The notes beneath the pieces are model-generated. The model ran no database searches. It saw only the letters and a list, made by a program, of their open reading frames with translations, and was not told the origin of the DNA. DNA of 64,000 bases from Acinetobacter sp. WCHAc010034 (GTDB lineage Bacteria > Pseudomonadota > Gammaproteobacteria > Pseudomonadales > Moraxellaceae), in contig NZ_CP032279.1 of the NCBI RefSeq assembly GCF_001696615.3, positions 3,100,001 to 3,164,000 of the forward strand. Direction: 5' to 3'. Positions 1 through 9,315 of this stretch are shown piece after piece. Each line of letters starts with the position of its first letter. Position 1 is the first letter of the stretch. The position numbers and the translations under genes are program-made.

Positions 1-175
1 CTTACCGAGTTAGGTAAATCTAAAGGCTAACTGAGAGTTCATTCGGAATGTATGAGACGGCTTTAAAACTTAATTCTAACTATTTTTCACCTTTGAAAAC
101 TCAATATTTTGAGAATATATAAGAGCCTGCAAGGTCAGGATTAGGTGAGATGGTGAAGATAGAAAAATATTGAAC

Positions 176-676
176 ATGCAAAAAAAATCATTTGAAGTCC
201 TGACGAAACTCAGAGCAGTTTTGATATTAGATTTACCAGATTTTATTCATGTATTTATATTGAATTTAAAAAACAAGCTGGATGTTTATATCAAAAAAAC
301 CTTGAAAAAGGATGCTAGAGCCAATCAAGTGATTGATGAATTTGAGATCCTGAAATGGTTAATCCACAACATTTCTCTAGATCTTAAGCAGATCCCAAAG
401 CACAAACATAAACAGATACACGCCTTGCTTTTTAGCTGTTTTTTTACTCAATTGTCCGATGCCTTGGTTCTGCAGTTATCTCAACATATGAGGATAGATC
501 GACATCCACAGCGTTGTGTTCAATTGAGTGCCAGCACCTATAAAAAATATTTCAAGTTGCATAAAGACTTGAACCTCAAGTTAGAGCAAAACCTAACTTT
601 CAATTTTGGTGGTGTATCAAAAAGTATGCTAAAAAAAAGCAGGTTGAATTTTGATAAAATAGAGAAATGCAAATAA
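176..676 (+). CDS. Small protein of recombinase trio, C-terminus replaced by IS1
   Basis: I do not recognise this family. The protein is basic and probably helical, with no signal peptide or membrane segment. ATG at 176 is preferred over TTG at 170. The native part is residues 1-144 (to base 607). An IS1 copy starts at 608 and supplies the last 22 residues up to the stop at 676. Removing the IS and one 8-bp duplication continues the frame with six codons (1404-1421) and TGA at 1422-1424, giving a 150-residue ancestral protein that ends 4 bp before the next ATG. It therefore heads a compact operon with the two recombinase-like genes downstream. Whether the altered tail is tolerated cannot be told from sequence. 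Confidence 0.6.
   Translation: MQKKSFEVLTKLRAVLILDLPDFIHVFILNLKNKLDVYIKKTLKKDARANQVIDEFEILKWLIHNISLDLKQIPKHKHKQIHALLFSCFFTQLSDALVLQLSQHMRIDRHPQRCVQLSASTYKKYFKLHKDLNLKLEQNLTFNFGGVSKSMLKKSRLNFDKIEKCK
600..607. repeat. Target-site duplication of IS1 copy A (left)
   Basis: TCAATTTT, repeated exactly at 1396-1403 directly after the element. Confidence 0.9.
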
Positions 677-1395
677 CTCTAGAAATCAAATGTCCAACCT
701 GCCTCAGTGACAGTATAAAGAAAAATGGCATCAAAGTAGATGGGAAACAAAACTACCAATGCAAAGACTGCAAACGTCAGTTTATTGGTGACCATGCTCT
801 GAGCTATCTAGGATGTAATTCTGGCATTACTCGTAAAATATTACAGTTAATGGTCAGAGGCAGCGGTATACGAGATATCGCTGAAGTTGAGCGCATTAGT
901 ATCGGTAAAGTCTTACGGACTTTAACTGAATCGGCCTATCAAATTCAGCCTAAACAAAGTCATTATGAATCTCTCGAAGTAGATGAATTCTGGACTTTTG
1001 TTGGAAATAAAAATAATAAACAATGGCTTATTTACGCCTACCATCGAGAAACAGGTGAGATTGTTGCTTATGTTTGGGGTAAGAGAGATTTAGCTACAGT
1101 CCAAAGGTTGAAGACAAAGCTTAAACAATTAGGTATTCACTACACCCGAATTGCAAGTGATCATTGGGACAGTTTCATCACTGCTTTTAAAAACTGCAAG
1201 CAAAGTATTGGTAAGTTGTTTACTGTAGGAATTGAAGGTAATAATTGCAAAATAAGGCATCGAATAAGGCGTGGTTTTAGAAGAAGTTGCAATTTCTCCA
1301 AAAAGCTTGAAAACCATTTTAAAGCCTTCGACTTAACCTTCTTTTACATCAATAATGGCTTCATTTAATGTCAGCATACTTTTTAAAACACCACC
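608..1395 (+). mobile_element. IS1-family element, copy A (788 bp)
   Basis: The ends are imperfect 23-bp inverted repeats starting GGTGGTGT(A/T)T. The element holds one transposase ORF. It is flanked by a perfect 8-bp direct repeat TCAATTTT at 600-607 and 1396-1403, as expected for IS1-type transposition. Copies at 9291-10078 and 24183-24970 encode an identical transposase, pointing to recent spread. Confidence 0.95.
667..1368 (+). CDS. IS1-family transposase (copy A)
   Basis: 233-residue transposase that moves the surrounding IS1 element. The N-terminus has a zinc-finger-like pair CPTC (residues 9-12) and CKDC (32-35), followed by a helix-turn-helix region around residues 55-90. The catalytic part shows EVDEFW, SDHWDSF and GIEGNN, fitting the acidic residues of the IS1 DDE domain, and a basic C-terminal RHRIRRGFRR segment. 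Classical IS1 makes InsA and InsB' by frameshifting; here one uninterrupted ORF covers both parts. The protein is identical in the three copies of this window. Confidence 0.93.
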   Translation: MQITLEIKCPTCLSDSIKKNGIKVDGKQNYQCKDCKRQFIGDHALSYLGCNSGITRKILQLMVRGSGIRDIAEVERISIGKVLRTLTESAYQIQPKQSHYESLEVDEFWTFVGNKNNKQWLIYAYHRETGEIVAYVWGKRDLATVQRLKTKLKQLGIHYTRIASDHWDSFITAFKNCKQSIGKLFTVGIEGNNCKIRHRIRRGFRRSCNFSKKLENHFKAFDLTFFYINNGFI

Positions 1396-1428
1396 TCAAT
1401 TTTTACCCTAAAAAATTATGGTGATTTT

Positions 1429-3771
1429 ATGAGTCAAAATGATAAATCGTCAGAGTTAGACGAAGAAACCAAATTATTGGAAGAATGGGTCAATCAGTCC
1501 CTGAGCGAAAAAAAACAAATTTTGAATCAGCTCCTGGCGCAAGATCAGCAGGCACAGGAACTGTATGCTGCTGCTCACGAGATACATGTGGTGATTAAAA
1601 ATAATCGGATGGTGACACAACAGAAATTATTGGCAGGCTTAACGCAATGGGCTAAAAGTGCATCTATAGGACAACTAAACGACCAACAAAAAGCAGCATT
1701 CATCTATTCCTATCTTTGGACTGCAGTCTTGTGTGAAATACTGAAGAGAATCTTCTGTTTAGAGTCTCAGACTGAAAAGACTGAAAAGACTGAAAAGACT
1801 GAAGAGACAGAAAAACGGGTTATTTTACATCAGTGTAAAAATAACAATAAGATCAATACAGTCGCTTATGATTTAAAGCTTTTGTTGCAAAAGCAGTTTT
1901 CCTACGCTAAGGAAAATGAACAACTGTATGCAGACATCACACAAAAACTCCAGGGGATGGATGAACTTGATGCCGTTGAACTCAAAGATTTTTTAGAGCA
2001 GCAAGCGTTAAAACAAACCTTTGAACAACTCAATTTGGGCCGTCATATCCAACAATTTATTATTGTGTGTAATGAACTCATCAAGTCCGGGTTAAATTCA
2101 TCAGGAATCAATGTTCAGGCTTTAATTGACAACATTAAAAAGGGCATGACCTATAAATCTGATTCTGGTACATCATCGTTGGATGTGGAGAATGAGGATA
2201 CTGGTCTAGATACGGACGCCAATATTTCTGATCCTGAACAGGATGAGATTGCCAAGCGGGAGAAGGAGATTTTTTCTTATGACCAGCAGAAAAATCAGGA
2301 ACAGCTTGAAAAGCAGGAAAAGCGAATTCAACGACGTAATTTACCCTATAAAACGAGTCCACTTTATTTGAAACCCAGTTTACTACATCAGGCCTATCAG
2401 CAATTGCAGGAATGTTATCAAGAAAAGATCAGCAAAGATCCATATCAATCGTCTTTAGCTGTATGTGGTCTGATGTGTCTCTTGACGGGTCTGAGTCCAA
2501 CGGTCTTTCAAAAGGTTGAGGATTTGATTGAGGGTGGCAGAATCAAAGAAAAATCAATCAACAAAGTCATTCATTATTACTGGGTGATTGATCCCAAGCT
2601 TAATGCCAATCATTCCGGTGCCATGGAGGATAAAACACAGCGTTATAATCGAGCCTTAACTCTAGAATGGTATATTCCAGTACCATGGATCACTAGTTTA
2701 AAGGCTTTAGAGAATTTAGAGCAAAGTGAATTTTGTGCGATTCAATATAATAATTTTTTGCGGGAAGTCTTTAAAGAGTATCAGATTGGTGAAATCACCT
2801 GCGGGATGTTAGAGCGACAAATCTATTTCCATCTGGATATGGAGACTGGTGATAACCTGGTCGCACACTTGTTGGCTAATCGAGATACTCATCATATCGT
2901 GCAATGGAACTATGAAGGGCGTCAGATCGATCAAATCGACCAGCATTTTCAAGGCTATATCAATGTTCTATTAGACCGTAGAAAAGGTGATCCATGGATT
3001 GAGCATGAACACCCTGGTTATATTTTTCATCGTGAGGAACGTATCGGCAGTCAGCGCTGCTGGACTATAGAGGCCGCGAGTGAATTTTTTAATCAGCTTT
3101 ATCATTCTGTCAAAAACACCTTGGCGAACGCTCAAGCGAATCGGATCGAGAAGCTGAATGCTTACAGCATTTGGATGTGGCATCTTTCCTTAATCTGCCT
3201 GACGGTGCGTCCAATAGTCGGCATGCCGGGGTTACTGAAACATTACGATCCTAAGGCACAACTGCTTTACGTGCATGATAAAAAAACTGATTCACGAAAA
3301 GTAGGACGTCCTGTTCCTGTTGCAGGCTACTGGCAGGATCATTTCAATGCGTATCGAAAATATCTGACGCAAACCATCGAATCACTCGGGATAAAAAGTT
3401 TGCAAGCGCAACTAGAAAACGATGGTTTTATACTCTATGTCATCTCACATTCTCGCATCAAGTCCAAGAAACGTCCGGTGAATCTTGCGGAAGTCGCAGA
3501 TCATCTGGAGTTGCAGCCCATGTCTGCTGATTTTGTCACGAATTACCTTAAAGAGACCGTGCAGATTTATAAAAACTGGCCAAGGCATTTCACTAAAAAT
3601 CATCTCGCCCTGAGTGGTGACATTCACAATACGCTGTATGCCCATGATAAGCAGAGCATGGGATTCGCGCATATTTCTGGATTAAGTCCTTATCTCTACA
3701 AAAAAGACATTCAGCAACAAATTGAAAGCTTGCTCAACAAGCTAGAAATCACAAAGCTTGAAGTGCTTTAA
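1429..3771 (+). CDS. Divergent tyrosine-recombinase-like protein of trio
   Basis: 780 residues. The C-terminal third resembles a degenerate tyrosine recombinase catalytic domain: an arginine in LTVRPIVG (about residue 593), a lysine/arginine-rich hairpin KKTDSRKVGRP (about 617-627), RHFTKNHLA (about 718) in place of the usual HxxR, and MGFAHISG followed by PYLY (about 743-755) where H and Tyr are expected. The N-terminal 550 residues are novel to me and include an acidic low-complexity patch (TEKTEKTEK) from a 9-bp tandem repeat. The start lies 4 bp after the ancestral stop of the upstream gene; the end overlaps the frame of the next gene. It is probably a partner of the large recombinase; catalytic activity is uncertain. 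Confidence 0.6.
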   Translation: MSQNDKSSELDEETKLLEEWVNQSLSEKKQILNQLLAQDQQAQELYAAAHEIHVVIKNNRMVTQQKLLAGLTQWAKSASIGQLNDQQKAAFIYSYLWTAVLCEILKRIFCLESQTEKTEKTEKTEETEKRVILHQCKNNNKINTVAYDLKLLLQKQFSYAKENEQLYADITQKLQGMDELDAVELKDFLEQQALKQTFEQLNLGRHIQQFIIVCNELIKSGLNSSGINVQALIDNIKKGMTYKSDSGTSSLDVENEDTGLDTDANISDPEQDEIAKREKEIFSYDQQKNQEQLEKQEKRIQRRNLPYKTSPLYLKPSLLHQAYQQLQECYQEKISKDPYQSSLAVCGLMCLLTGLSPTVFQKVEDLIEGGRIKEKSINKVIHYYWVIDPKLNANHSGAMEDKTQRYNRALTLEWYIPVPWITSLKALENLEQSEFCAIQYNNFLREVFKEYQIGEITCGMLERQIYFHLDMETGDNLVAHLLANRDTHHIVQWNYEGRQIDQIDQHFQGYINVLLDRRKGDPWIEHEHPGYIFHREERIGSQRCWTIEAASEFFNQLYHSVKNTLANAQANRIEKLNAYSIWMWHLSLICLTVRPIVGMPGLLKHYDPKAQLLYVHDKKTDSRKVGRPVPVAGYWQDHFNAYRKYLTQTIESLGIKSLQAQLENDGFILYVISHSRIKSKKRPVNLAEVADHLELQPMSADFVTNYLKETVQIYKNWPRHFTKNHLALSGDIHNTLYAHDKQSMGFAHISGLSPYLYKKDIQQQIESLLNKLEITKLEVL
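1770..1815 (+). repeat. In-frame 9-bp tandem repeat (ACTGAAAAG)
   Basis: Three exact copies of ACTGAAAAG followed by a diverged fourth (ACTGAAGAG) and GACAGAAAA inside the 780-residue gene. They encode a TEK-TEK-TEK stretch. Because the unit is 9 bp, copy-number change would keep the frame. Confidence 0.85.
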
Positions 3772-3781
3772 AGGATCAACT

Positions 3782-6700
3782 GTGTCTGATACATCACTCG
3801 ATCAATCGATCATTACGCAATTAGAAAATGCCATTCAAAGCGGAATCGCAGACATTTTTAAGGAAATTTCTCAGCTGATTACTGCGACATATATAGATGT
3901 AAATTCTGCCCCTGATCAAATTGATTTTAAACGCCTTGATCAACAAATTTTGGATAAGTTTACTGTCTATAGAACAGTTTTAGAGCAGCTCTGCCAAACA
4001 TCTAAATTGAAGGTGCATGCTGCAGCGTACTTTAAAATTTGTTTTAAACAGGTGAAACGGTTTAGTCAGGAGAGCAATCAGCAGTGGCAAAAGGATTACC
4101 CTTCCTATGCCCAAAGCTATGAGATTAAGTTGCCAGATTGGACAGTCTACGCAGCTAAACGCTATGACAATGTTTTTTCTGACTGCAAACTACAGCAGGG
4201 CATTATGCTTGCCGAGGTAAAAGAAAAACTGTATGTGAATTGGGCGGATTATCTCAAACAACAAACCCAAGGTATCCTCTTAGACTCTACGGCCAAAGAG
4301 CAACAAAAATTAGTGAATACCTTGTTTGAATGTCTGTGTATTTCATTAATTTTTGATCAGGGGTGTATTCAACCTGAACGGTTGATGGCCATTCATGATG
4401 CGATTTTTGAAGTGAACCTGGATAGTGGCTTGCTCCCGATTTATTCAGGTGCGCAAAAGGTTCAAAAGGCTTATGTCTTTTCATGTACATTGCCCTCGAC
4501 AAAGTATGGCAACATCTATCAGCAGTATGGTGAGAAAGAGGCGGAGTTATGGCAAACTCAGCACATCTATTTCAATGCCTTTGCGGTGCTATGTTACAGA
4601 AGGATCCAGCAGCTACTCAATGGACCACAAGCGTATGAATTACAAAACACGTCACCATTGCAGTGCTGGGAAAAAGAATATAGTGAGGCTGAAACGCCGA
4701 TGCAGCGTGAAGCCTTACTGCTGAAAAGACTCAAAACACATTTCAATAATGTGCTGAATCCGGAAAAGGAAGAGGATACAGGGAAGGAGAAGGATGGGAC
4801 AGCCTCTAAAAAATCGCCTGAGGAAGTACGAATTGAACAGCTTGATCATCACGTGCAGCTGTTTTTAAAAGGTCTGGAAAAAACTGGTTTTGCCATTTTT
4901 AAACATATGGATTATGTCTTGTGGCAAGAGATTCCCGATTTGGATGTGTTCAGCACCAGTGTACTGAACAATCAGATCATCACTTCGCCTTTAATCTATC
5001 AGCAGTATACACAGCTCTATGATCAACCCGATCGCTGGAAAACCATTCAAGCCAAAATCAAAAATCTTGAAAAAAATCCTCCCGCTTTAGACTTGGAGAT
5101 GCCTACAGTTACGGTCAAAACGTTTCATGATCGACGCATTGGTAAACGACATAATCTGAAATCCTGGCTTTTATCTTTTCATCAGGGCATCAAACTCAAA
5201 AAGCTCGAGGATCAACTCCAAGAATGCATCCAAAAATCCGAGGACTATAAATCTGCTTATGAAGCTGGAAATGGCGAGTATCTGGATTATGTGGTTGCCA
5301 TTGCACATTTACGCATATGCCAGTGGTTAAAAGGCGAATTTGTTTATCAAGAGAAGACGGGAAAAAGCGTCCTTAAGGTCTCGACGATCCAACGTTACTA
5401 TGGCAGTTTCGTACTTAACCTGCTTTATTATGTCCTAGAACAGCAGCTCAATCTAGAAACCGCTACCGAGGATCAGTTTGAGGAAATGTACCGCACGATT
5501 GTTGAAGAAAAACTGCTGAATGATCAGGGGAAACAGAAACAAACCGCTAAAACCAATAACAATAAAAAACACAATACCTCCGGTGATGCCTTCGACCGGC
5601 TGAAAGCCTTCCACCAGTACTTGGTTCATAAACATCGTGCACCCATTGTGCAATATTTATATGAACGCCAAAGTGATGGCTTATTTTTGAAAACCAGACT
5701 GATTAGTCCTCAGATGTTTGGATGGATGATGCGAATTCTTAGAGAGTATCCAGCGGCTCTAGGCCTGACCGAGCAGGATGCAACCTGTCTGCAATGGGTC
5801 TATATATTGGCATTTAGACTGGGCTTACGTATTGATGAGGCTGCCAGGATTTGTATCGATGATTTTGTATCTCCACAGCTGCGTAAACATCCGGACAATC
5901 GACAGCTTTATTATGTATTCGAATTTCCTTCGGATCAGCAGAATGGTGATCGGTCTGACCAGAAAAGGAATAAAACAACGGGTGATATCGATGATCTAAC
6001 CCTCAGGATTCGTCTGAATTCAGAGCGTGGTCTGAAAAGTGACAATGCCAACCGCCAGTTTGATTTGGCTTATTTTTTAGCACCGGACGAATTTACAGGG
6101 TTCTGTCGCTTTTATCAAAACCTGTTACCTGGCTCTAAAGCGGCTGCAGCCGTTCGTAAAAGAAAAACCAAACAACTTTTTATGCTGGGTGAACAACCCT
6201 TATCCAGTACAAATTTATCCACACTTACCCAGCAGCTGTTTAATGCTGTATTGGGAACAAACGATCATCAATATACCTTTCATGCCTTCAGGCATAGTAC
6301 CGCTTCACATTTGGCTATCCTGTTAAAAGGCAGCAGAGCACTGGTACGTTATTTTACTGACTATGATTCCGATTCAAATTCTAGGTTTGGACGTGAGCTT
6401 AAAAAGCACATTTTGCCCAATATTAAGGATGCTTCATCGCATAGTGCCCAGGCCTGGTCTCGACTCGCGCATTTGATGGGGCATGAAGACATTCGGATGA
6501 CTGCTAGACAATACCTACATCATCTACAGATCCTGATTGCTGACATGTTTTATCAAGCCAACCGTGAATATTCACCCCAACTGATCAAAGCATTATTAGG
6601 AAATAGTCAGTTGATGTGTTGCGGCTTCAAAATTGAATTTCAGTCAAATGAAAGAGACATTTTAAAATCGATGAAGAAATCTCATCACCTTCCACAAATT

Positions 6701-7387
6701 GATCGTCAATCTGATGCATTCCAAAACCAACAACAGCAAAAACGGTCTCAAAAGCAAAAACCACCTCAACAGCAGGATAAATTTTTATACCGTAAAATAT
6801 TTTTAGAGCATTACCGAAAGTGGAGAGAAAGAGATAAATGCACAACGATTGATGTTGACTTCTTGAAGTTGATTAAATCGATCAGTCAACCCTCTATGAT
6901 CTACACCAAGCAGGTAAAAAATGAAGGTAACAGTGTGGATTATATTGGTTCCACTTGGGATAGACTTGAAAAATGGTCAGATCAATATCGGATTGATCAA
7001 CCTTTTAGGTTAAATGAAAATGTAACCCAGAAAGATCTTAAACATTTCCTTTCCTGTTTAGAAAATAACATTTCATTGGTAAAAGATCGTCCTGTTTTAA
7101 CCTTTAAGGTATCCTGTGAAAAAGATCTGAATGACTACCATAAGTTTATAGATTGTATTGATAAAATCTATTCAGAAGGTACATCATATTTAGAATGGGA
7201 GCAACCTGATTCAAATATATTGAATGATTTAAAAGAGGGTAAAATCAAAATAATAAAATATGTAATCCGTAATAATAAAATACCAAAAGATAATCATTTT
7301 ATTCAAAAGATGCTGTTGCAAAGCATTTTTTATAAGGTGAAAGAGCATCAAGAACGTCCCAAAAAGATAGCTCAGGGTTCTACCTGA
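3782..7387 (+). CDS. Very large tyrosine recombinase/integrase
   Basis: 1201 residues from the GTG at 3782, chosen because AAGGA lies 6-7 bases upstream; the frame is open from TTG 3758, overlapping the preceding gene. A full tyrosine recombinase signature is present: Arg in GLRIDEA (about residue 680), HAFRHS (about 833, the H-x-x-R box), LMGHEDIRMT (about 898) and the nucleophile Tyr in ARQYLHHL (about 911). About 640 residues precede the catalytic domain and about 285 follow it, far longer than typical phage integrases (300-450). It is probably the active recombinase of a mobile element encoded with the two upstream genes. Tyrosine-recombinase trios (RIT elements, gamma-mobile-trio islands) are known; membership here is not shown. 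Confidence 0.8.
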   Translation: MSDTSLDQSIITQLENAIQSGIADIFKEISQLITATYIDVNSAPDQIDFKRLDQQILDKFTVYRTVLEQLCQTSKLKVHAAAYFKICFKQVKRFSQESNQQWQKDYPSYAQSYEIKLPDWTVYAAKRYDNVFSDCKLQQGIMLAEVKEKLYVNWADYLKQQTQGILLDSTAKEQQKLVNTLFECLCISLIFDQGCIQPERLMAIHDAIFEVNLDSGLLPIYSGAQKVQKAYVFSCTLPSTKYGNIYQQYGEKEAELWQTQHIYFNAFAVLCYRRIQQLLNGPQAYELQNTSPLQCWEKEYSEAETPMQREALLLKRLKTHFNNVLNPEKEEDTGKEKDGTASKKSPEEVRIEQLDHHVQLFLKGLEKTGFAIFKHMDYVLWQEIPDLDVFSTSVLNNQIITSPLIYQQYTQLYDQPDRWKTIQAKIKNLEKNPPALDLEMPTVTVKTFHDRRIGKRHNLKSWLLSFHQGIKLKKLEDQLQECIQKSEDYKSAYEAGNGEYLDYVVAIAHLRICQWLKGEFVYQEKTGKSVLKVSTIQRYYGSFVLNLLYYVLEQQLNLETATEDQFEEMYRTIVEEKLLNDQGKQKQTAKTNNNKKHNTSGDAFDRLKAFHQYLVHKHRAPIVQYLYERQSDGLFLKTRLISPQMFGWMMRILREYPAALGLTEQDATCLQWVYILAFRLGLRIDEAARICIDDFVSPQLRKHPDNRQLYYVFEFPSDQQNGDRSDQKRNKTTGDIDDLTLRIRLNSERGLKSDNANRQFDLAYFLAPDEFTGFCRFYQNLLPGSKAAAAVRKRKTKQLFMLGEQPLSSTNLSTLTQQLFNAVLGTNDHQYTFHAFRHSTASHLAILLKGSRALVRYFTDYDSDSNSRFGRELKKHILPNIKDASSHSAQAWSRLAHLMGHEDIRMTARQYLHHLQILIADMFYQANREYSPQLIKALLGNSQLMCCGFKIEFQSNERDILKSMKKSHHLPQIDRQSDAFQNQQQQKRSQKQKPPQQQDKFLYRKIFLEHYRKWRERDKCTTIDVDFLKLIKSISQPSMIYTKQVKNEGNSVDYIGSTWDRLEKWSDQYRIDQPFRLNENVTQKDLKHFLSCLENNISLVKDRPVLTFKVSCEKDLNDYHKFIDCIDKIYSEGTSYLEWEQPDSNILNDLKEGKIKIIKYVIRNNKIPKDNHFIQKMLLQSIFYKVKEHQERPKKIAQGST

Positions 7388-7866
7388 GGTTACGCATACG
7401 AACGGAAATCTTTTAAAATTAAAGTAAATAAAAACAAATAAATATTGTTGTTTTGAATTTTTTAGTTTTATCTTCCTCCGTGTTTTTTGAAAAAACCCGG
7501 GTTTTAGCTCTCAAAAACTGGGTAAATAAGGGTGGAAATCTTATCCCCATTTTTAGCCTTTTTTGAGCATTTTTTATTCAGAATCGGAAATTTCCTTGAG
7601 AATTAATGTCATATTCAATTTACGCTAAAATTAATAAAATGATCTGGAATTATTATTCATCTGAATAATATATTTTACTGGTAGTAAAAGGATTAATTTG
7701 GTTTAATATTAATCTATATTAAATAGGTTTTTAAGAGTTCTGGAAAGCTAATTGAAGAGTTGATTTTAATTAAAGATTTTTTAGTATTTTTAAAATGATG
7801 ATTCTAGTTTTTAATTTAGCTAAGAGGAAATTTTTTTAACATTTTAGTGGCTTGGTTGTATAAAGA
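7388..7866. other. AT-rich gap after recombinase trio
   Basis: About 480 bases with no plausible gene. It holds poly-A/T tracts, a palindrome AAACCCGGGTTT near 7492-7503, and short stems. This could be the end of the recombinase trio's element, but no clear inverted or direct repeat with the left edge of the window was found. Confidence 0.5.
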
Positions 7867-8373
7867 TTAGAAAGATAGAGCTACTCTAAACACTATAAAT
7901 TTAATATATAACTCCTCCAATAATTTGATGCAATCCATCTTAGTTTCCATCAATCTTTTTAGATGATAACCTGACCACTTTTTCCAAAGCGTTCTTCCTA
8001 GACGTTTGACTGTTTTTAATAATTCATTCCTCTCTAAAAATCTCAATTTCTTGTCTTTCCAGGGTTTTACATTTTTTCTTGGCGGAATAACAGCATGTGC
8101 CTGACGATCTGCAATCACCTGTCTGCAGTATTTCGTATCATAGGCTCCATCGGTATAGACGGATTCAATTTGCTCATCAGAGGGAATTTGATTTAGCAAA
8201 TCACCAAGGGCTTGTGAGTCACTGATATTATTCGTTGTGAGCTGTACAGTCCGTATTTGCAGAGTTTTAGCATCTATTTCAATGTGGAGCTTGCGCCATT
8301 GACGTCGATATTCAGGTTGATGTTTCTTACGTTTCCATTCACCTTCACATAGTTTGTGTTTTGAAATTTTGAA
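7867..8373 (-). pseudogene. IS5-family transposase fragment
   Basis: The frame (8373 down to the stop at 7867) matches the middle and C-terminal part of the intact IS5 transposase at 39126-40058: shared EWKRKKH, EYRRQWRKLHI, YTDGAYDTK and VIPPRKN, and the YHLKRLMETKMDCIK equivalent of the Y-R-E-K signature. The N-terminal third is missing: an in-frame TGA lies at 8376-8374 and similarity seems to go on briefly in another frame. The C-terminus diverges after KLL, so the last ~40 residues are also gone. No IS ends remain. Confidence 0.85.
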
Positions 8374-8508
8374 TCAATCAATTGTTTGAATTTTTTAGGT
8401 AGTATATAAGAGTTGTCAAATGGTGTAATGCAATTGAAATAATAATCACAGCGTTAAATAATTTAACAGGTTTAAGAGTGCGATTTCAAAAAAATGGAGG
8501 CGGACTAA

Positions 8509-8799
8509 ATGAAGCATACGTATATAGATGTAGATCATTGTATTCAAGAGGCTTTACAAGGGAATATTGTCCACTTAAACGATAATTTATATTTTTTAAG
8601 TGCTGAAACAGCCTTACAGCAAGTCCTTATACCTGAGCATGTTTGCTATACAGCACCATACTGGATCATTGGATATGAGTTGCCTAAACCGATTCAAAAT
8701 AAACAGGAATTAGAGTCATTATTTGCATGGCATAACTTTTTTGCTGAATTTGCTAGCAATGCTGATGAATTTAAAGATTTTAACCCCAGAGATGAGTAA
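8509..8799 (+). CDS. Hypothetical small acidic protein
   Basis: 96 residues; family not recognised. ATG at 8509 is preceded by a strong GGAGGCGG ribosome-binding site. The protein is acidic and hydrophilic with several aromatic residues and no signal or membrane segment. It is the first of three small co-directional genes, the last of which is cut by IS1 at 9291, so this looks like the left remnant of a larger operon. Confidence 0.6.
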   Translation: MKHTYIDVDHCIQEALQGNIVHLNDNLYFLSAETALQQVLIPEHVCYTAPYWIIGYELPKPIQNKQELESLFAWHNFFAEFASNADEFKDFNPRDE

Positions 8800-8894
8800 T
8801 GAACTTTTATAGTGTGTCATCCGCTATAGTTTTTAAATTCATCAGTGTGAGTACATGATAACTTCAGTATTAACTGGATATGAAAGGATTATTT

Positions 8895-9194
8895 GTGAGT
8901 AGAAGTGTAAAGAGGCAACTCAGTTTTTTTCTCATCGTACTTTGCGGAGTCATTACTTATATTTATATAGCTACTCGTCAAGTGGAAAATACGGAATTGA
9001 ATTCCAGCGTTCAAGAGCGTGAGCGAGCATTTATGCAAAAACGAGCTGAATACATAAAAAATTATGGCGAGACCAGTATTGCGGAGCAAGAGATTAAGCA
9101 AGAATTGGCATTTAGAAGGGGGCATGCTTTAATGAATAGTTCATCTTCGTATCAGAGTGTTGAAGAGCAAGACCTTGAGCAATCTGTAAAGTGA
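8895..9194 (+). CDS. Small single-pass membrane protein
   Basis: 99 residues from the GTG at 8895, chosen because AAAGGA lies 6 bases upstream; an in-frame ATG at 8880 has no such site. After a short basic start (SRSVKRQ), residues about 9-28 form one hydrophobic helix (LSFFLIVLCGVITYIYIA), followed by a charged probable coiled coil (VQERERAFMQKRAEYIKNYG). It is likely an inner-membrane protein with a small cytoplasmic start. Function unknown; it lies in the same short operon as its neighbours. Confidence 0.6.
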   Translation: MSRSVKRQLSFFLIVLCGVITYIYIATRQVENTELNSSVQERERAFMQKRAEYIKNYGETSIAEQEIKQELAFRRGHALMNSSSSYQSVEEQDLEQSVK

Positions 9195-9204
9195 GGTAAG
9201 TATT

Positions 9205-9315
9205 ATGGTAGATTGGATTGTTTCTGAAGAGAGTGCAAACATAACCGCTGAATCCGCAGTAAAAAAGCAGCAAGATGAAATAATAAAAGAGGTGGTGTAT
9301 CAAAAAGTATGCTAA
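9205..9315 (+). pseudogene. 5' fragment of unknown gene cut by IS1 copy B
   Basis: ATG at 9205 with GAGGTAAG upstream starts MVDWIVSEESANITAES. About 28 native codons run to base 9290; the rest, to the stop at 9313-9315, is IS1 sequence. Downstream of IS1 copy B there is no continuation of this gene and no target duplication, so the remainder was lost by deletion or rearrangement. Confidence 0.6.

Noticed and set aside
1770..1815. CRISPR-like repeat
   Set aside because: Contiguous 9-bp units without spacers inside a coding frame. No CRISPR array was seen anywhere in the window.
5778..5999. Open frames overlapping the recombinase genes (for example 4425-4724, 5778-5999)
   Set aside because: Shadows in other frames of the recombinase gene with no ribosome site or recognisable product.
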